Shown piece by piece: positions 23,926 to 37,838 of a DNA stretch of 64,000 nt (position 1 is the first letter of the stretch; every line of letters begins with the position of its first letter). Both the position numbers and the translations under genes were made by a program. The DNA comes from Chondrosia reniformis (Eukaryota; Porifera; Demospongiae; Chondrillida; Chondrillidae), in contig OX359192.1 in NCBI GenBank assembly GCA_947172415.1, positions 3,102,501-3,166,500 of the forward strand, given 5' to 3'. The notes under the pieces are model-generated. The model saw only the letters and a program-made list of their open reading frames with translations. It did not search any database and was not told the origin of the DNA.

Positions 23926-26900
23926 TACTAGTTTTATGGTCTAGTTGTAAGTACTAGTTGGATGTTCTAGTTGTATGTACTGGTTGTATTTACTACTTTT
24001 ATGTACTAGTTGTATATACTAGTTGTATGTACTAGTTGAATGTACTAATTGCATGTAGTGGTTAGTCCTAGTTATATGTACTAGTTGTATGTACAAGGTA
24101 TATGTACAAATTTAATATGCTAGTTATGTAGTAGTTGTATGTACCAGTTGTATGTACTGGTTGAATGCACTAGTTGTATGTACCAGTCCTAGTTATAATT
24201 ACTAGTTGTACGTACTAGTTCTATGTACTAGTTAGAGAACTAGTTGTATAAATTAGTTCTATGTACTAATTCTATGTATATACTACTTGTATGGACTAGT
24301 TGTATGTACTAGTTGTATATACTAGTTGTAGGGACCAGTTGTATGTAACTTGTCATATGTACCAGTTGTATGTACTTGTCGTATGTACAAATTGTATGTA
24401 AAAAAACTAATTATATTTACTAATTTTAAATACTAATTGGATGTACTAGATTTATGTACTTATGCTAGTTATACCTACTAGTTGTAGGTACTATTTGTAT
24501 GTACTAGTTGTGTGTACAAGATGTATCTACCAGTTACTAGTTATAAGTACTAGTTGTACGTACTAGTTCTATACTAGTTTAGTACTAGTTGTATTAATTA
24601 GTTATAGGCACTAGTTGTATGAACTAGTTGTATGTCCTAGTTGTATGGACTAGTTGTAACTACTAGTTGTTGGTACTAGTTGTATGTAGTAATTTTATGA
24701 ACTAGTTGTAAGTACTAGTACTAGTTATATGTACTACTTGTACGTACTAGTTCTATATACTAGTTGTATGTAGTAGTTGTAAGTACTAGTTACTAGTTGA
24801 ATGTCCTAGTTGTATGTTCTAATTGTATGTACTAGCATAATGTACTAGGTATATGAACTAGTTGCATGTACTAGTTGTATGTACTAGTTTCATGTACTAG
24901 GACTGGTTATATTTACTATATAGCAATAGCTATTAGGCTAAGTTACTAGTTGTATGTACTAGTTATATGTACTAGTTGTATGTTCTAGTTGTATGTACTT
25001 TATAGTTGTATGTTCTAGTTGTATGTATTGGTTGTTTGTACTAGTTGTATGTACTAGTAGTATTTACTTGTTGTATGAACTAGATGTATGTACTAGTTGT
25101 CTGTACTAGTTTTATGAACTAGTTGTATGTACTAGTTGTATGTACTAGTTGTATGTACTAGTTGTAAGTACTAGTAGTTTGAACTAGTTGGATGTACTAG
25201 TTGTATGTACTAGTTGTATGTACTTGTACAGGTTATATTTACTAGTTATAGGTATTAGTTGTATGTACTAGTTATGTGTACTAGTTTCTAGTTGTATATA
25301 CTAGTTGTATTTTCTAGTGATATGTACTAGTTGTATGTACTAGTTGTAAGTACTAGTAGTTTGAACTAGTTGGATGTACTAGTTGTATGTACTAGTTGCA
25401 TGTACTTGTACAGGTTATATTTACTAGTTATAGGTACTAGTTGTATGTACTAGTTATGTGTACTAGTTTTCTAGTTGTATATACTAGTTGTATTTTCTAG
25501 TGATATGTACTAGTTGTATGTACTAGTTGTATGTACTTGTTGTGTGCACTAGTTGTGTGTATTAGTTGTATGAACTAGTTGTATGTACTAGCTGTATGTA
25601 CTTGTTACCAGTTGTATGTACTAATTGTTGGTACTAGTTTTACTTACTAGTTACCAGTTGTATGATCTATATAGCTGTATGTGCTAATTGTACCTTCTAG
25701 TTGTATGTACTAGTAGTATGTTCTAGTATTATGTACTAGTTGTATATAGTAGTTGTTTATACTAGTAGTTTGTACAACATTTATGTACTCATCACTAGTA
25801 TATGCACTATTTGAATGTACTAGTTGTATGCACTAGTACTAGTTATATTTACTAGTTGAAGGTACTAGTTCTATGGACTAGTTGTATGTACTCCTTGCTA
25901 GTTGTAGGTACTAATTGTATGTACAAGTTGTATTTACTGGAACTAGTTATATTGACTTGTTGAAGGTACTAGTTGTATGTACTAGTTGAATGTAATAGTT
26001 TTACGTACGTATTGTATGTACTAGTTGTATGTACTAGTTGTTTGTACTAGTTATGTACTAGTTATATGTACTAGTTGTATGAACTAGTAGTAGGTACAAG
26101 GTATTTACTAGTTGCATGTACTAGTTGTCTGAACTAGTTGTAGGTATTACTAAAGGTTTTATTTACTAGTTGTAAGAAGTAGTTCAAAGTCCTAGTTGTA
26201 TGTACTAGTAAAAGTTATATTTACTAATTGCAGGAACTACTTGTATATACTAGTTACTAGATGTATATACTAGTTGTATGTTCTAGTTGTATGTACTAGT
26301 TGTATGTACTAGTTGTATGTACTAGTTGAATACCCTATTAGTATGTACTACTTCTTTGTACATGTTGTATGTACTCGTTGCTAGTTGTACGTACTAGTTG
26401 TATGTACCAGTACTAGTTATACTTACTAGTTGAAGGAACCATGTTGTATGTATATACTAGTTGTATGGACTAGTTGTATTTACTTGTTGTATGTACTAGT
26501 TGTGTGAAGTAGCTGTACCTACTATTTGAATGTACTAGTTGTAAGTACTCGTGGTATGGTCTAGTTGTATGTACAATTTGTATGTACTATTTATATGTAC
26601 TAGTTATATATGTATGCGCTAGGTAAATGCACAAGTTGTATATACTAGTTTTATGTTCTAGTTGTAGGTACTAGCTGGTAGTACTACTTGTAGGTACTAG
26701 TTATAGTAGGTACTAGGCAGGTACTGATTGTATTTACTAGTTGTTTGTACTAGCTTTTATGTACTACTTGTGTGTACTATCTTTATGCACTAGGTGTATG
26801 TACTAGTTGTATGTACTAGTACTAGTAATATTTTCTTGTTGTAGGTACTAGTTTTATGTGGTAGTTTTTATGTAGCAATTGTGAGTACTAGCTCATGTAC

Positions 26901-27346
26901 CAGTTACTAGTTGTATGTACTACTTGTATGTACTAGTTGTATGTACTAGTACTATTAATATTCACTAGTTATAGGTACTAGTTGTTTGTAGTAGTTTATG
27001 TAGTAGTTATATGTACTAGTTCTATGTTATAGTTTCTAGTTGTCTGTACGAGTTGTCAGTAAAAGCTGTATGTACTAGTTGCATGTTCTAGTTGTAAATA
27101 CCAGTTGTATGTACTAGTTTTATGTACTAATTGTATGTACTAGTTGTATGGACTAGTTGAATTTACTCGTTGAATGGATTAGTAGTATGTATAAACTATT
27201 TAAATGTACTAGTTATATGTGTATGTACTAGTTGTATGTATTAGTTATATGTATTAGTTGTATGTACCCGCTGTATGTACTAGTTGGTTGTACAAGTTGT
27301 ATGAAATAGTCGTATGTAATAGTTATATGTAGTAGTTGTATATACT
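23926..27346 (+). repeat. 13-bp minisatellite, sense
   Basis: Degenerate units. A tandem duplication of about 181 bp (25161-25341 and 25342-25523) is nested inside. No gene. Confidence 0.95.
25161..25523 (+). repeat. Two tandem ~181-bp higher-order units
   Basis: Both copies begin GTTGTAAGTACTAGTAGTTT and run through CTTGTACAGGTTATATT to TTTTCTAGTGATATG with only a few differences. Confidence 0.88.
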
Positions 27347-27355
27347 AATTTTGCG

Positions 27356-28118
27356 GAAGTAGTGGAAACGGCAGAAATGGCGGAAACGGCGGAAACGACG
27401 GAAAAGGTTGAAAGCACGAATATGGCCTTGTCTCAAAGCCACTAGTCAGGGGGAAATGCATACAGCTTTCTAACTAATAGCTCTGCAGTAGCAGCAATGA
27501 ATGGAGCCTCTTAAAGCCATCCTTTGGAGCGAACATCTAAATGAAAGGCTTGGAAATGTTAACAAACGACTGTGAACTATAAAATGACCATATATCACGT
27601 AAAATAAAATGTCTGCTTGTTGCAAAACTTGGCTTTTGGCTGATCCTGGGTAAAGGAGGCTTGGGATAACCTGTTTGTAGTGTTAGGATTTAAGAAGGTT
27701 GGTTGTATAACCAGAAGTACACGTGGACATTGGAAGTGACCAAGGATCAGCATAGTGTCACTACTTTCTTTCTACAAGGATCAAACTTGGATTCCTACTA
27801 GCTGCAGCTATGCATATTAGCCTGCTAGCTTATCAATTGAAGTTAGTTAGTTATACTATTACATTATATAGCTGATTTACTACACTGCGTTTAGATATTA
27901 TGCGCTTAAGGCTGATCTGTCTTAGCTCGCCATACTGTTTGCCATTTTCGCTTGCATGCGGCCATTTTTCTGTCTCTGTTGCTGTTTTTAGACGTTCACA
28001 CTATAGGACAGTCTTATGCGCTCTTAGTTAGAAAGCTACATGCTAGCTTCGTGGCTTCGTGACAAGCCTCCTCGGCTATTTTCACAGTTTCTGCCATTTC
28101 CGCCGTTTCCACTGCCAG
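27356..28118. mobile_element. Terminal-inverted-repeat element (MITE-like), copy 2
   Basis: 763 bp, aligned end to end with copies 1 and 3; shared internal words include TCTCAAAGCCA and AGACGTTCAC. The left terminus is decayed (GAAGTAGTGG instead of GGGGCAGTGG); the right is CCACTGCCAG. Flanks are AATTTTGCG and AGTTGTGTG, so the target duplication is no longer clean. The left flanking satellite resembles that of copy 1 (AATAGTCGTAT), pointing to block duplication rather than separate insertion. Confidence 0.85.
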
Positions 28119-28983
28119 AGTTGTGTGTAATTGTTGTATGTACTAGCTGTAGGTCCTAGTACTGGTTATACTAGGTAGGTACTACATATATATACTAGTT
28201 GTATGTACTAATTGTACGAACTAGTTGTAGGTATCAGTTGTCTGTATTCGATACTAGTTGTATGTACTAGTTGTTTGTACTAGTTGTGTGTAATTGTTGT
28301 ATGTACTAGCTATATTTACTAGTTGTAGGTACTAGTGGTATGTAATAGTTGTATGTTCTAGGTGTATGTACTAGTTGTGTGTACTAGTTGTAGGTTCTAG
28401 TAGTAGTTATACTAGGTACTAGGTAGGTACTAGTTGTATGTACTAGTTGTATGTACAAATCGTATGTACTAGTTATATGTACTAGTTGTATGTAATTGCT
28501 GTGTGTAATTTTTGTATGTACAAGTTATATTTACTAGTTGGAGGTACTAGTTGGATGTACTAGTTTTATGTACTTGTTATATGTACTAGTTCTATGAACT
28601 AGTTGTAGGTACTAGTTGTATCTACTAGTTGTATGTACTAGTTGTATATACTAGTAACTAGTTTTATGTACTAGTTGTATGTACTAGTTATACTAGGAAC
28701 TAGGTAGGAACTAGTTGTATGTACTAGTTGTTTGTACTAGTTTTATGTACTAGTTGTATGTACTAATTGTATGTACTAGTTGTATATACTATTTATATGT
28801 ACAAGTTATATGCAGTAATTGTGTGTACTAGTTGTATGTACTAGGTTTATGTACTAGTTGTATGTACTCGTTGTATGTACTAGTTGTATGTACTAGTTGT
28901 ATGTACTAGTTGTATGTAGTAGTTGTATGTACTAGTTATATGTACTAGTTATATGTGTATGTACCAGTTATATGTTCTGGGTG
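28119..28983 (+). repeat. 13-bp minisatellite, sense
   Basis: Degenerate units between the MITE-like copy and the hairpin-rich insert. No gene. Confidence 0.93.
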
Positions 28984-29350
28984 TATGTACTATTTATATG
29001 CATTACTGATACCACGGTGCTGAGGTGCATATACACCGAAGTGCCGTGGTATAAGTGATATATACACCAAAGCTTCTTATTGTTATATTGGCAGTACTTT
29101 CAGGATGGCTCATCTGGCGTCTGGTTAGTTTGGCTTAAACCCTGACGACTTAATAGAATTCTCTTGCCCTGACTACTCCTACTATCCTAAATGAAAGAGA
29201 ATTATCCACCCTCCAAGTAGAAATGTCTTAGTTTACCATATTTGGGATGGGTATAACAGGATTTGAGAATCCGATGGCAGTATATAGCTTCTTAAATCCT
29301 GTTATACCCCGGTTACAAAATATATACACAGGCGGTTGCCCCGGTAATGG
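28984..29350. other. Unidentified ~365-bp insert with two strong hairpins
   Basis: Non-satellite DNA. The first hairpin, 29011-29050, has ACCACGG/CCGTGGT arms and an inner GGTG/CACC pair. The second has a perfect 16-bp stem: 29249-29264 (GGGTATAACAGGATTT) against 29294-29309. No coding frame of note, no recognised family and no clear target duplication. Confidence 0.6.
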
Positions 29351-29583
29351 GGTATATGTACTGGTTTTGTGTATTAGTTGTAGGTTCTAGTTCTCGTTAT
29401 ACTACGTAGGTACTAGATGTATGGACTAGTTGTATGTACTAATTGTATGTACTATTTGTATGTACTAGTTGTATGTACTGGTAGTAGGTTCTAGTACTCG
29501 TTATAATAGGTAGGTACTAGATGTTTGGACTAGTTGTATGTACTAATTGTATGTACTGGTTGTATGTACCAGTTGTATGTACT
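29351..29583 (+). repeat. 13-bp minisatellite, sense
   Basis: Degenerate units. The phrase just before the LINE fragment closely parallels 60370-60466. Confidence 0.9.
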
Positions 29584-30747
29584 CGAAACGGAATGGAACC
29601 AGAACCGGAAATGTTGCTAAAGACAGATCCCTCATAAAATAGTATGAGTGAATGGGGGAGAGTGGCACGTGAGCTCCGGGAGGCTCAGACTGAAAGTAAA
29701 AAGTAACCTAGCAGAAAAGTCTCACCATGATTCATTCCACAGACAAGTCACAAATAGGGAGTCTTATATATGGCTTTCTGAGGGGAGATTCAGACCTCAA
29801 ACTTAGACTCTGATTCTAACAGCCCAATTTAAGATGATGTGCTGAACACTAGGTGGTACCAAAACAGGAATTCTAGCCTCCTAATGTGCAGAGAATGTGG
29901 CAAAGCTATGGAAACGGTCAAACACATACTAAACATGTGTGAGCCCAAGGGATTTTCTCTCTACAAAGAGGACATGACCCAGCAATACTGATACTGTTGT
30001 GGAGATTGTTGAAAGAATATGGATTCAATCAGGAACAGCCCTGGTACAAACTAGAAGCAAAAACAGTCTATGAGAATAGGTCTGTCGAAATCTTGTGGGA
30101 TCCTAGTATCCCTACAGATGAAGAAATGACAGAGAGAAAGCCAGACTTAATGGTTGAGGATTCGCTATGTGCTTCATTATTGAGATGTCAGTTCCTACTC
30201 ACAGCTATCGTAATGAAAGATAACAAGAGAAGTTCCAAAAGTACCAGAAGCTGGCGGTGATATGAGGAAACAATTTAGGGGCTACGAATTAAGGTAGTCC
30301 CAATGATAATTGGTGCTTTGGGGTCGGTGGAGATGCTCCTGGAAGACCTTAGGGGAATTCCAAAGCTGTAAAAAGGTGCAATAGAAGTGATAAGTGCCAT
30401 GCAGAGAACTGTTCTCTGTTTTGCTGTAATGATATTGAGGCGACATGTATCTGTTGATGGATTGGGGCCTGGACGATAAGTAGTCCTGTCCCAGTCCTTG
30501 CCTGTCAACCTCTGGAAGCAGTGGTGGATTGGTGTGTGGAGGTACTCCCTCTTATTATGACGATCCACTTAGGCCTGATGTGCACCTGTCTTCTGCTGCC
30601 GGAAGAAGGCAAAGACAAGGCTTCTGGATAAAATCCAAAGAAGGAAAACATAAACGACTGAGGGTTGTCCAAGTCAGATACTCCTTGCCTTAGTTAACTA
30701 CAGCAAGAAGTAACAAGGTTCTCCGTTAAGGCCTTTCTTTCTAAATT
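29584..30747 (+). pseudogene. 3' fragment of RLE-type LINE (second family), copy A
   Basis: Starts at ACGGAATGGAACC. It contains the C-terminal CCHC knuckle (CRECGKAMETVKHILNMC near 29890-29940), then a frame at 29997-30260 with WRLLKEYGF, WYKLEAKTVYENRS and ERKPDLMVED (the PD-like nuclease motif). Further on, IIGALGSVEMLLEDLRG reads near 30305 and GLGPGR ends the protein near 30480. Several stops and shifts; dead. The 3' UTR ends TTTCTAAA at ~30747. Its 5' breakpoint and flanking satellite are the same as those of copy B (60467-61637). Confidence 0.82.
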
Positions 30748-33700
30748 AAACTAGTTGTATGTACTAGTCGTGTGCAATTCTTGTATGTACTAGTTGTATG
30801 TACTAGTTGTATGTCCTAGTTGTATATACTAATTGTGTGTACTTTTTGTATGTACTAATTGTATGCACTATTTATATGTACTAGTTATATGTGTATGTAC
30901 TAGGTTTATTTATTTGTTGGATGTACTAGTTATATGTACAAATTTTATTTACTAGCTGTATGTACTAGTTGTATGTACTAGTTGTGTTTACTATATATAT
31001 ATGTTCTAGTTATACATGTATGGCCTAGTTATATGTCATAGTCGTGTGTACTAGTTATATGTACTGGTTGTGTGTACTAGTTTTGTGTATTAGTTGTATG
31101 TACCAGTTGTACCTACTAGTTGTGTGTACTAGTTGCGTGTATTAGTTGTATGTACTAGTTCTATATATTAGTTTTATGTAGTCGTTACCAGTTGTATGTA
31201 CTGGCTGTATAAATGTATGTATTAGTTAGTAGTTCTATGGTCTAGTCATATAGAGTAGTTGTATGTATATACAGGCTGTATATACTAGTTGTATGTACTA
31301 GTTGTATGTGCTAGTACTAGTTGTATGTGCTAGTTGTAGGTGCTAGTTGTATGTACTAGTTTTATGTGCTAGTTCTATGAACTAGTAATATGGTCTAGTT
31401 GTAATACTAGTTTAATGTACTCGTTGTATGTATTGGTTATATGCACTAGTTGTATGTACTACTTGTATGTGAATGTACTAGTTATATTTACTAATTGTAT
31501 GTACTGGTTAAAAGTCCCAGTTATATGTACTTATTGTATGTACTGGGTTATATGCAAGTTTAATGTGTTTGCTATGTACTAGCTGTATGTACTAGTTGTA
31601 TGTGCTAGTTGTATGACCTAGTACTAGTTATAATTACTAGATGTATGTACAGGTTGTATGTACTAGTTGGAGTAATAGTTGTATGTACTATATAGTGATA
31701 GTTATATTTACTAGTTGTAGGAACTGGTTGTATGAACTATGCTAGTTGTATGTAGTGGTTGTATGTACTAGTTGTATTTGCTATTTCTATGTAAATGAAG
31801 TAGGTATATTTACTAGTTTTAGGTACAGGTTATATGTACTTGTTGTAAGTACTAGTTGAATATTCTAGTTACTAGTTGTATGGTTTAGTTGTATGTGCTA
31901 GTTGTATGTACTAGTTGTATGTACTATTTGTATGTACTAGTTGTATCTACCAGTTGTTTGTCCTAGTGCTAATTATATTTACTAGTTGTAGGTACCAGTC
32001 GTACGTACAAATTTTATGCACTAGTTGTAAATACTAATTGGTTGTACGGGTTGTATGTACTAGTTCTATGGTCTAGTTGTGTGTACTAGTTGTATGTAGT
32101 GGTTGTATGAACTAGTTCTATTCACAAGTAATAATTATATTTACCAGTCGTAGATACTAGATATATGGATTAGTGTAAGTTTTAGTTGTATATACTAGTT
32201 GTATGGACTAGTTCTATGTACTAATTGAATGTACTTGTATTTATATACTACTTTTATTTACTAGTTGTTTGCACTAGTTATATGTACAAGTTGTAGTACT
32301 AGTTTCATGTGCTAGTTTTATGTCCTAGTTCTATGTGTATGTACTAGTTATATGTACATGTAGTGTGTCCTAGTTATATGTACTCATTGTATATACCAGT
32401 TGTATGAACTAGGTGTATGTACTAGTGTATGTATATACTAGTGGTAAGTACTAGTTGAATGTACTAGTTACTAGTTTTATGGCTAATTTTATGTACTAGT
32501 TGTATGTACTGTATAGTTGTATGTGCTAGTTGTATGTACTAGTTGCATTTATCGACTAGTTGTATATACTAGTTGTGGAAACTAGGTTTATGTACAAGTT
32601 GTAGTACTAGTATAATCTAGTAGATGTATGTACAATTTCAATGTACAATTTCTATGTACTAGTTTTATGTACTATGTAGTTGTATGTAGTAGTTGTATCT
32701 ACTAGTGCTAGTTATATTTACTAATTGTAGGTACCAGTTGTATGCACTAGTTGTATGTACTAGATGTATTCACTAATTGTTCGTATTAGTTGTATGTACC
32801 AGTTCTATGGTGTACTTGTATGTACTAGTTGTAAGTTCTAGTTCTATGTACTATTTGCATGTACAAGTTATATGTACTAGTTGTATGCACTAGTTGTATG
32901 TATTAGTTGTAAGTACTAGTACTAGTTTTATGTACTAGTTGTAGGTACTACTTGTGTATGCTAGTTGCATGTACTAGTTGTATGTCCTAGCTGTACGTCC
33001 TAGTTATATGTCTCAGTTATATGTATTAGTTGTATGTACTAGTACTATATATATTTACTAGTCGTAGGTACTAGTTGTATGGATTAGTGTATGTTGTAGT
33101 TGTATATACTAGTTATATGGACTAGTTGTATGTACTAATTGAATGTACTAGTTGTATTTAAATACTAGTTGTATTTACTAGTAGTATGTACTAGTTATAT
33201 GTACAGGTTGTAGTACTAGATATATGTACAAGTAGTATGACCTAGTGATATGTACTTGTTTTATATACTAGTTCTTTGTACTACTTGTATGTACTAGTTG
33301 CATGAACTAGGTGTATGAACTAGTTGCATTTACTAGTTTTATGCTAGTTGTAGGTTCTAGTGGAATATACTAGTTGTATGTACTAGTTACTAGTTGTATG
33401 GTCTAGTTGTATTTACTAGTTGTATGTTCTAGTTGATGTACTAGTTGTATGTACACATTACTAATTGGATGTACTATTGTATGTAGTAGTTGTATGTACT
33501 AGTTATATGTACAAGTTGTATGTTTTAGTACTAGTTATATTTACTTGTTGTAGGTACTAGTTTTATATACTAGTTGTAAGTACTATTTGAATGTTCTAGT
33601 TACTAATTTTATGGTTTATTTGTATGTACAAATACGGGTTGTAGGAACTAGTTGTATGAACCAGTTATATGAACTAGTTGTATGAACTAGTTATATGTAC

Positions 33701-34566
33701 TAGTTTTATGTACTATTTGTATGTACTAGTTGTATGTACTTTTTGTATGCACTAGTTGTAAGTACTAGTTATTGGTTGTATGTACTATACTAGTTGTATG
33801 TACTTTACCAGTTGTGTGTACTAGTGCTAGGTATATTAAGTAGTTGTATATAGGTACTAATTGCATGTACTAGTTGTCTGTACTGTACTAGTTGTATGTA
33901 CAAGTTGTTTGTAAAACTTGTATGTAATAGTCGTATCTACTAGTTGTATGTACTAGTTATATATAGTAGTTTTATGTACTAGTACTTGTTATATTTACTA
34001 GCTCTAGGTACAAGTTGTATGTACTAGTTGTATGCAGTAGTTGTATATACTAGTTATATTTACTATTTGTATGAACTAGTTGTATGTACTAGTACTAGTT
34101 AAATTTACTAGTTGTAGGTACTAATTGTATGTATCAGTTATATGTTTATGTAATAGTTGTATATACTAGTTGTAGGTCCTAGTACTAGTTAAACTAGTTA
34201 CTAGGTAGGTACTAGTTTTATGTACTAGATACTAGTTGTATGAACTAGTTATTTATACTAGTTTGTATATCCTAGTTGTATGTCCTAGTTGTAGGTACCT
34301 GTTGTATGTGCTACTTGTATTTACCCGTTAGTAGTTGATTATACAAGCTGTATGTACTAGTTGTTTGTATTAGTTGTATGTACTCGTTCCAAGTTGCATG
34401 TACTGGTTGTATGTGCCAGTTATACGAACTAGTTGTATGTACTAGGACTGGCTATATTTAATAGTTGTCGGTTCTAGCTGTATTTTCTAGTTGTATGTAC
34501 TAGTACTACTTATATGTGCTAGTTGTATGTACTAGTTTTTTGTACTAATTGTATGTTCTAGTTTTC
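30748..34566 (+). repeat. 13-bp minisatellite, sense
   Basis: About 3.8 kb of degenerate units. The first kilobase aligns with satellite after 61637. The landmark phrase ending ATGAAGTAG appears near 31790. No gene. Confidence 0.95.
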
Positions 34567-34959
34567 TAGTACTCTATTGCTTTCATAACATGATTTATGT
34601 ATGGCTTCATGTTACGGATATATGTATATATATATACATATATAAATATATATATATTACGAGTTCATACGCAACTATTATTACACATTTTATATGCGTT
34701 GATATATGTATAATACCAGTTCATATGTAACTATTGTAACACTTAATTAATACATCAATACATCGTTTTTGCAAATGGCGGCGTTCAGGAAGCTTTAGTT
34801 AATGAAGTTTTTCTGTCGCTATTTATAATTTTCAGGACACTTAAGCGTCCTCAATTGTTAGGATTAAGAATAATATATCAAAGCCCAACGATGTGGCCAA
34901 GTAGTTGGAGTAAATTCGGGGGGCAGCAGCCCCACGAGTTTTTAAACTCCAACTACTTG
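34567..34959. other. Unidentified ~390-bp AT-rich insert with terminal hairpin
   Basis: Non-satellite DNA beginning near CTCTATTGCTTTC and including an alternating TA tract at 34618-34660. At its right end a perfect 14-bp inverted repeat, CAAGTAGTTGGAGT (34898-34911) with its complement at 34946-34959, encloses a GGGGGGCAGCAGCCCC loop. No coding frame. It may be a non-autonomous element; family unknown. Confidence 0.5.
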
Positions 34960-37838
34960 TTTGTACTAGTTGCACGTACTAGTAATGGTTATATTTACTA
35001 GTTGTAGGAACAAGTTGTATTGTACTAGTTCTATGTACTTGTTGTATGTACTTGTTATACTTACTATTTGTAGGTACTAGTTGTAAGTACAAGTTGTATG
35101 CAGTTGTTATATATATGCACTAGTTGTATGTACTAGTTGAATGTACTAGTTACATATATAAGTTGTAGTACTAGTTTAATGTACTAGTTGTATGTTCTAG
35201 TTGCATGTACTAGTTGAATGTACTAGTTGTATGTGTATGTATTAGTTATATGTACAAGTTCTATGTTCCAGGTGTATGTACTAGTTGTATGTACTAGTTG
35301 TATATACTAGTTGTAAGTTCTAGTTGTATGTTCTCGTTGTATGTGCTAGTTATATGTAATAGTTTTAGTCCTAGTTTAATGTACTAGTTGTATGTAGTGG
35401 TTGTCCTAGTTGTTCTGCTACTTCTATGCATTTGAAGTAGTTATATTTAGTAGTTGTATGTAGGGGTTATATGTTGTAGTTAAATGTATTAGATATATGG
35501 ACGAGTTGTATGTACTAGTTGTATACACTAGTTGTATGTACTAATTGTATGTACTATTTCTATGTACTAGTTGTATGTACTAGTTATATTTACTATTTGT
35601 ATCTACTGGTTAAAAGTCCTAGTTATATGTACTAGTTGTATGTACTAGGTTATGTACAGGTTAAATACACTTGTTATGTACTAGTTGAATGTACTAGTTG
35701 TATGTACTAGTTGTATGTACTAGTTGCATGAACTAGTTCTATGTACTAGTTTTATGTACTAGTTGCATGAACTAGTTCTATGTACTAGTTTTATGTACTA
35801 CTTGTATGTATAAGTTGCATGCACTAGTTGTATTTACTATATAGTAATAGGTATGTTTACTAGTTGTAGGAACTAGTTGTATGTACTAGTTGTTTGTGCT
35901 AGTTGTGTTTGCTAGATTTATGTACTAGTTATATGTACTAGGTGTTGTACCAGTTTTATATGTTAGTTGTATGTAGTGGTTGTATGTACTAGTTGTTTTT
36001 ACTACTTCTATGTATATGAAGTAGTTATATTTACTAGTTGTCGGTAACAGTTTTATGTACAAGGTGAATGTACTAGTTGTACGCACTAGTTGTATGTACT
36101 AGTTGTATGTACTAGTTGTATGTACTAGTTGCATGAACTAGTTCTATGTACTAGTTTTATGTACTACTTGTATGTACTAGTTGCATGCACTAGTTGTATT
36201 TACTATATGGTAATAGGTATGTTTACTAGTTGTAGGAACTAGTTGTATGTACTAGTTGTTTGTGCTAGTTGTGTTTGCTAGATTTATGTACTAGTTATAT
36301 GTACTAGGTGTTGTACCAGTTTTATATGTTAGTTGTATGTAGTGGTTGTATGTACTAGTTGTTTTTACTACTTCTATGTATATGAAGTAGTTATATTTAC
36401 TAGTTGTCGGTAACAGTTTTATGTACAAGGTGAATGTACTAGTTGTACGCAGTAGTTGTATGTACAAGTTGTACACACTAGTTGTGTGTACTAGTTGTAT
36501 GTACTTGTTCTAAGTACTAGTTGTATGTAGTAGTTGTATTTACTAGTTGTATGTACTAGTTGTATGCGCTAGTACTAGCTATACTTACTAGTTGTAGGTA
36601 CTAGTTGTATATATGTACTAGTTGTGTGTACTAGTTTGTATGTGTTAGTTGTATGTACTAGTTGTATGTACTAATTGTATGTACTTGTAACTAGTTGTAT
36701 ATACAAACTGTATGTACTGGTTGTTTGTATTAGTTGGGTGTACTCGATACAAGCTGTATGTCCTAGTTGTATGTAATAGTTATATTTACGAGAACTAGTT
36801 ATATTTCCTGGTTTTAGGTATTAGTTGTATGTACTAGTTGTATGTGCTAGTACTAGTTATACTTACTAGGTATATATAGGTACTAGTTGTATGAACTAGT
36901 TGTATGTACTAGTTTGTATGTGTTAGTTGTATGTACTAGTTGTATGTACTAATTGTATGTACTTGTAACTAGTTGTATATACAAATTGTATGTACTGGTT
37001 GTTTGTATTAGTTGTATGTATTCATTACAAGTTGTGTGTACTGGTTCTTTATGCAAGTTGTATATACTAGTTTAATGTACTAGTTCCTAGTTGTAAGATC
37101 TGGTTGTATGGACTAGTTGGTAGTTCCAGTTGGATGTTCTAGTTGTTTGAACTAGTTGTATTTACTAGTTGCATGTACGCATTTAATGTACTGGTTGTAT
37201 TTATTAGTTGTATGAACTACTTCTATGTGTATGTACTAGTTATATTTAATAGCAGTATGTACTAGTTGTAATTCTAGTCATATATATGAGTTCCATGTAC
37301 TAGTTGGATGTAGTAGTCGTATGTACTAGTTGTATTTACTACTTTTATGAACTAGTTGTATGTCCTAGTTACTAGTTGTGGGTACTAGTTGTAAGTACTA
37401 GTTCTTTGTACTAGTAATATTTATATTTACTAGTTGTAGGAACTAGGTGTATATACTAGTTGTATGTACTAGTTGTATATGCTAGTTGTATGAACTAGTT
37501 ATAGGTACTAGTTGTAGTACGTATTTAATGTACTGGTTGTAAGCACTGGTTGTATGTACTTAATCTATGTACTGTTTTTATACATATGTACTAGTTCTAT
37601 TGACTAGGTGTATGTACCGGTTATATGTACTAGTTATATGTACTAGTTGTGTGTACTAGTTTAATGTACTAGTTGTATGTACTAGTTGCATGTACTAGTT
37701 GTATGTAATAGTTGTATGTAATATTTGTATGTACTAGTTGTAGTACTAGTTGTATAAACTAGTTCTATGTACTAATTCTATGTACTAGTTGTACGTACTA
37801 CCTGTATGTACTGTTGTATGTACTAGTTTTATGTACTA
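34960..37838 (+). repeat. 13-bp minisatellite, sense, with ~366-bp higher-order units
   Basis: Degenerate units. Two adjacent copies of a ~366-bp unit cover about 35710-36075 and 36076-36445 (GTCGGTAACAG at 36040 and 36406). A further related pair of phrases (TTTGTATGTGTTAG) lies at ~36630 and ~36915. No gene; a minus-strand open frame at 36291-36476 is satellite only. Confidence 0.95.
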
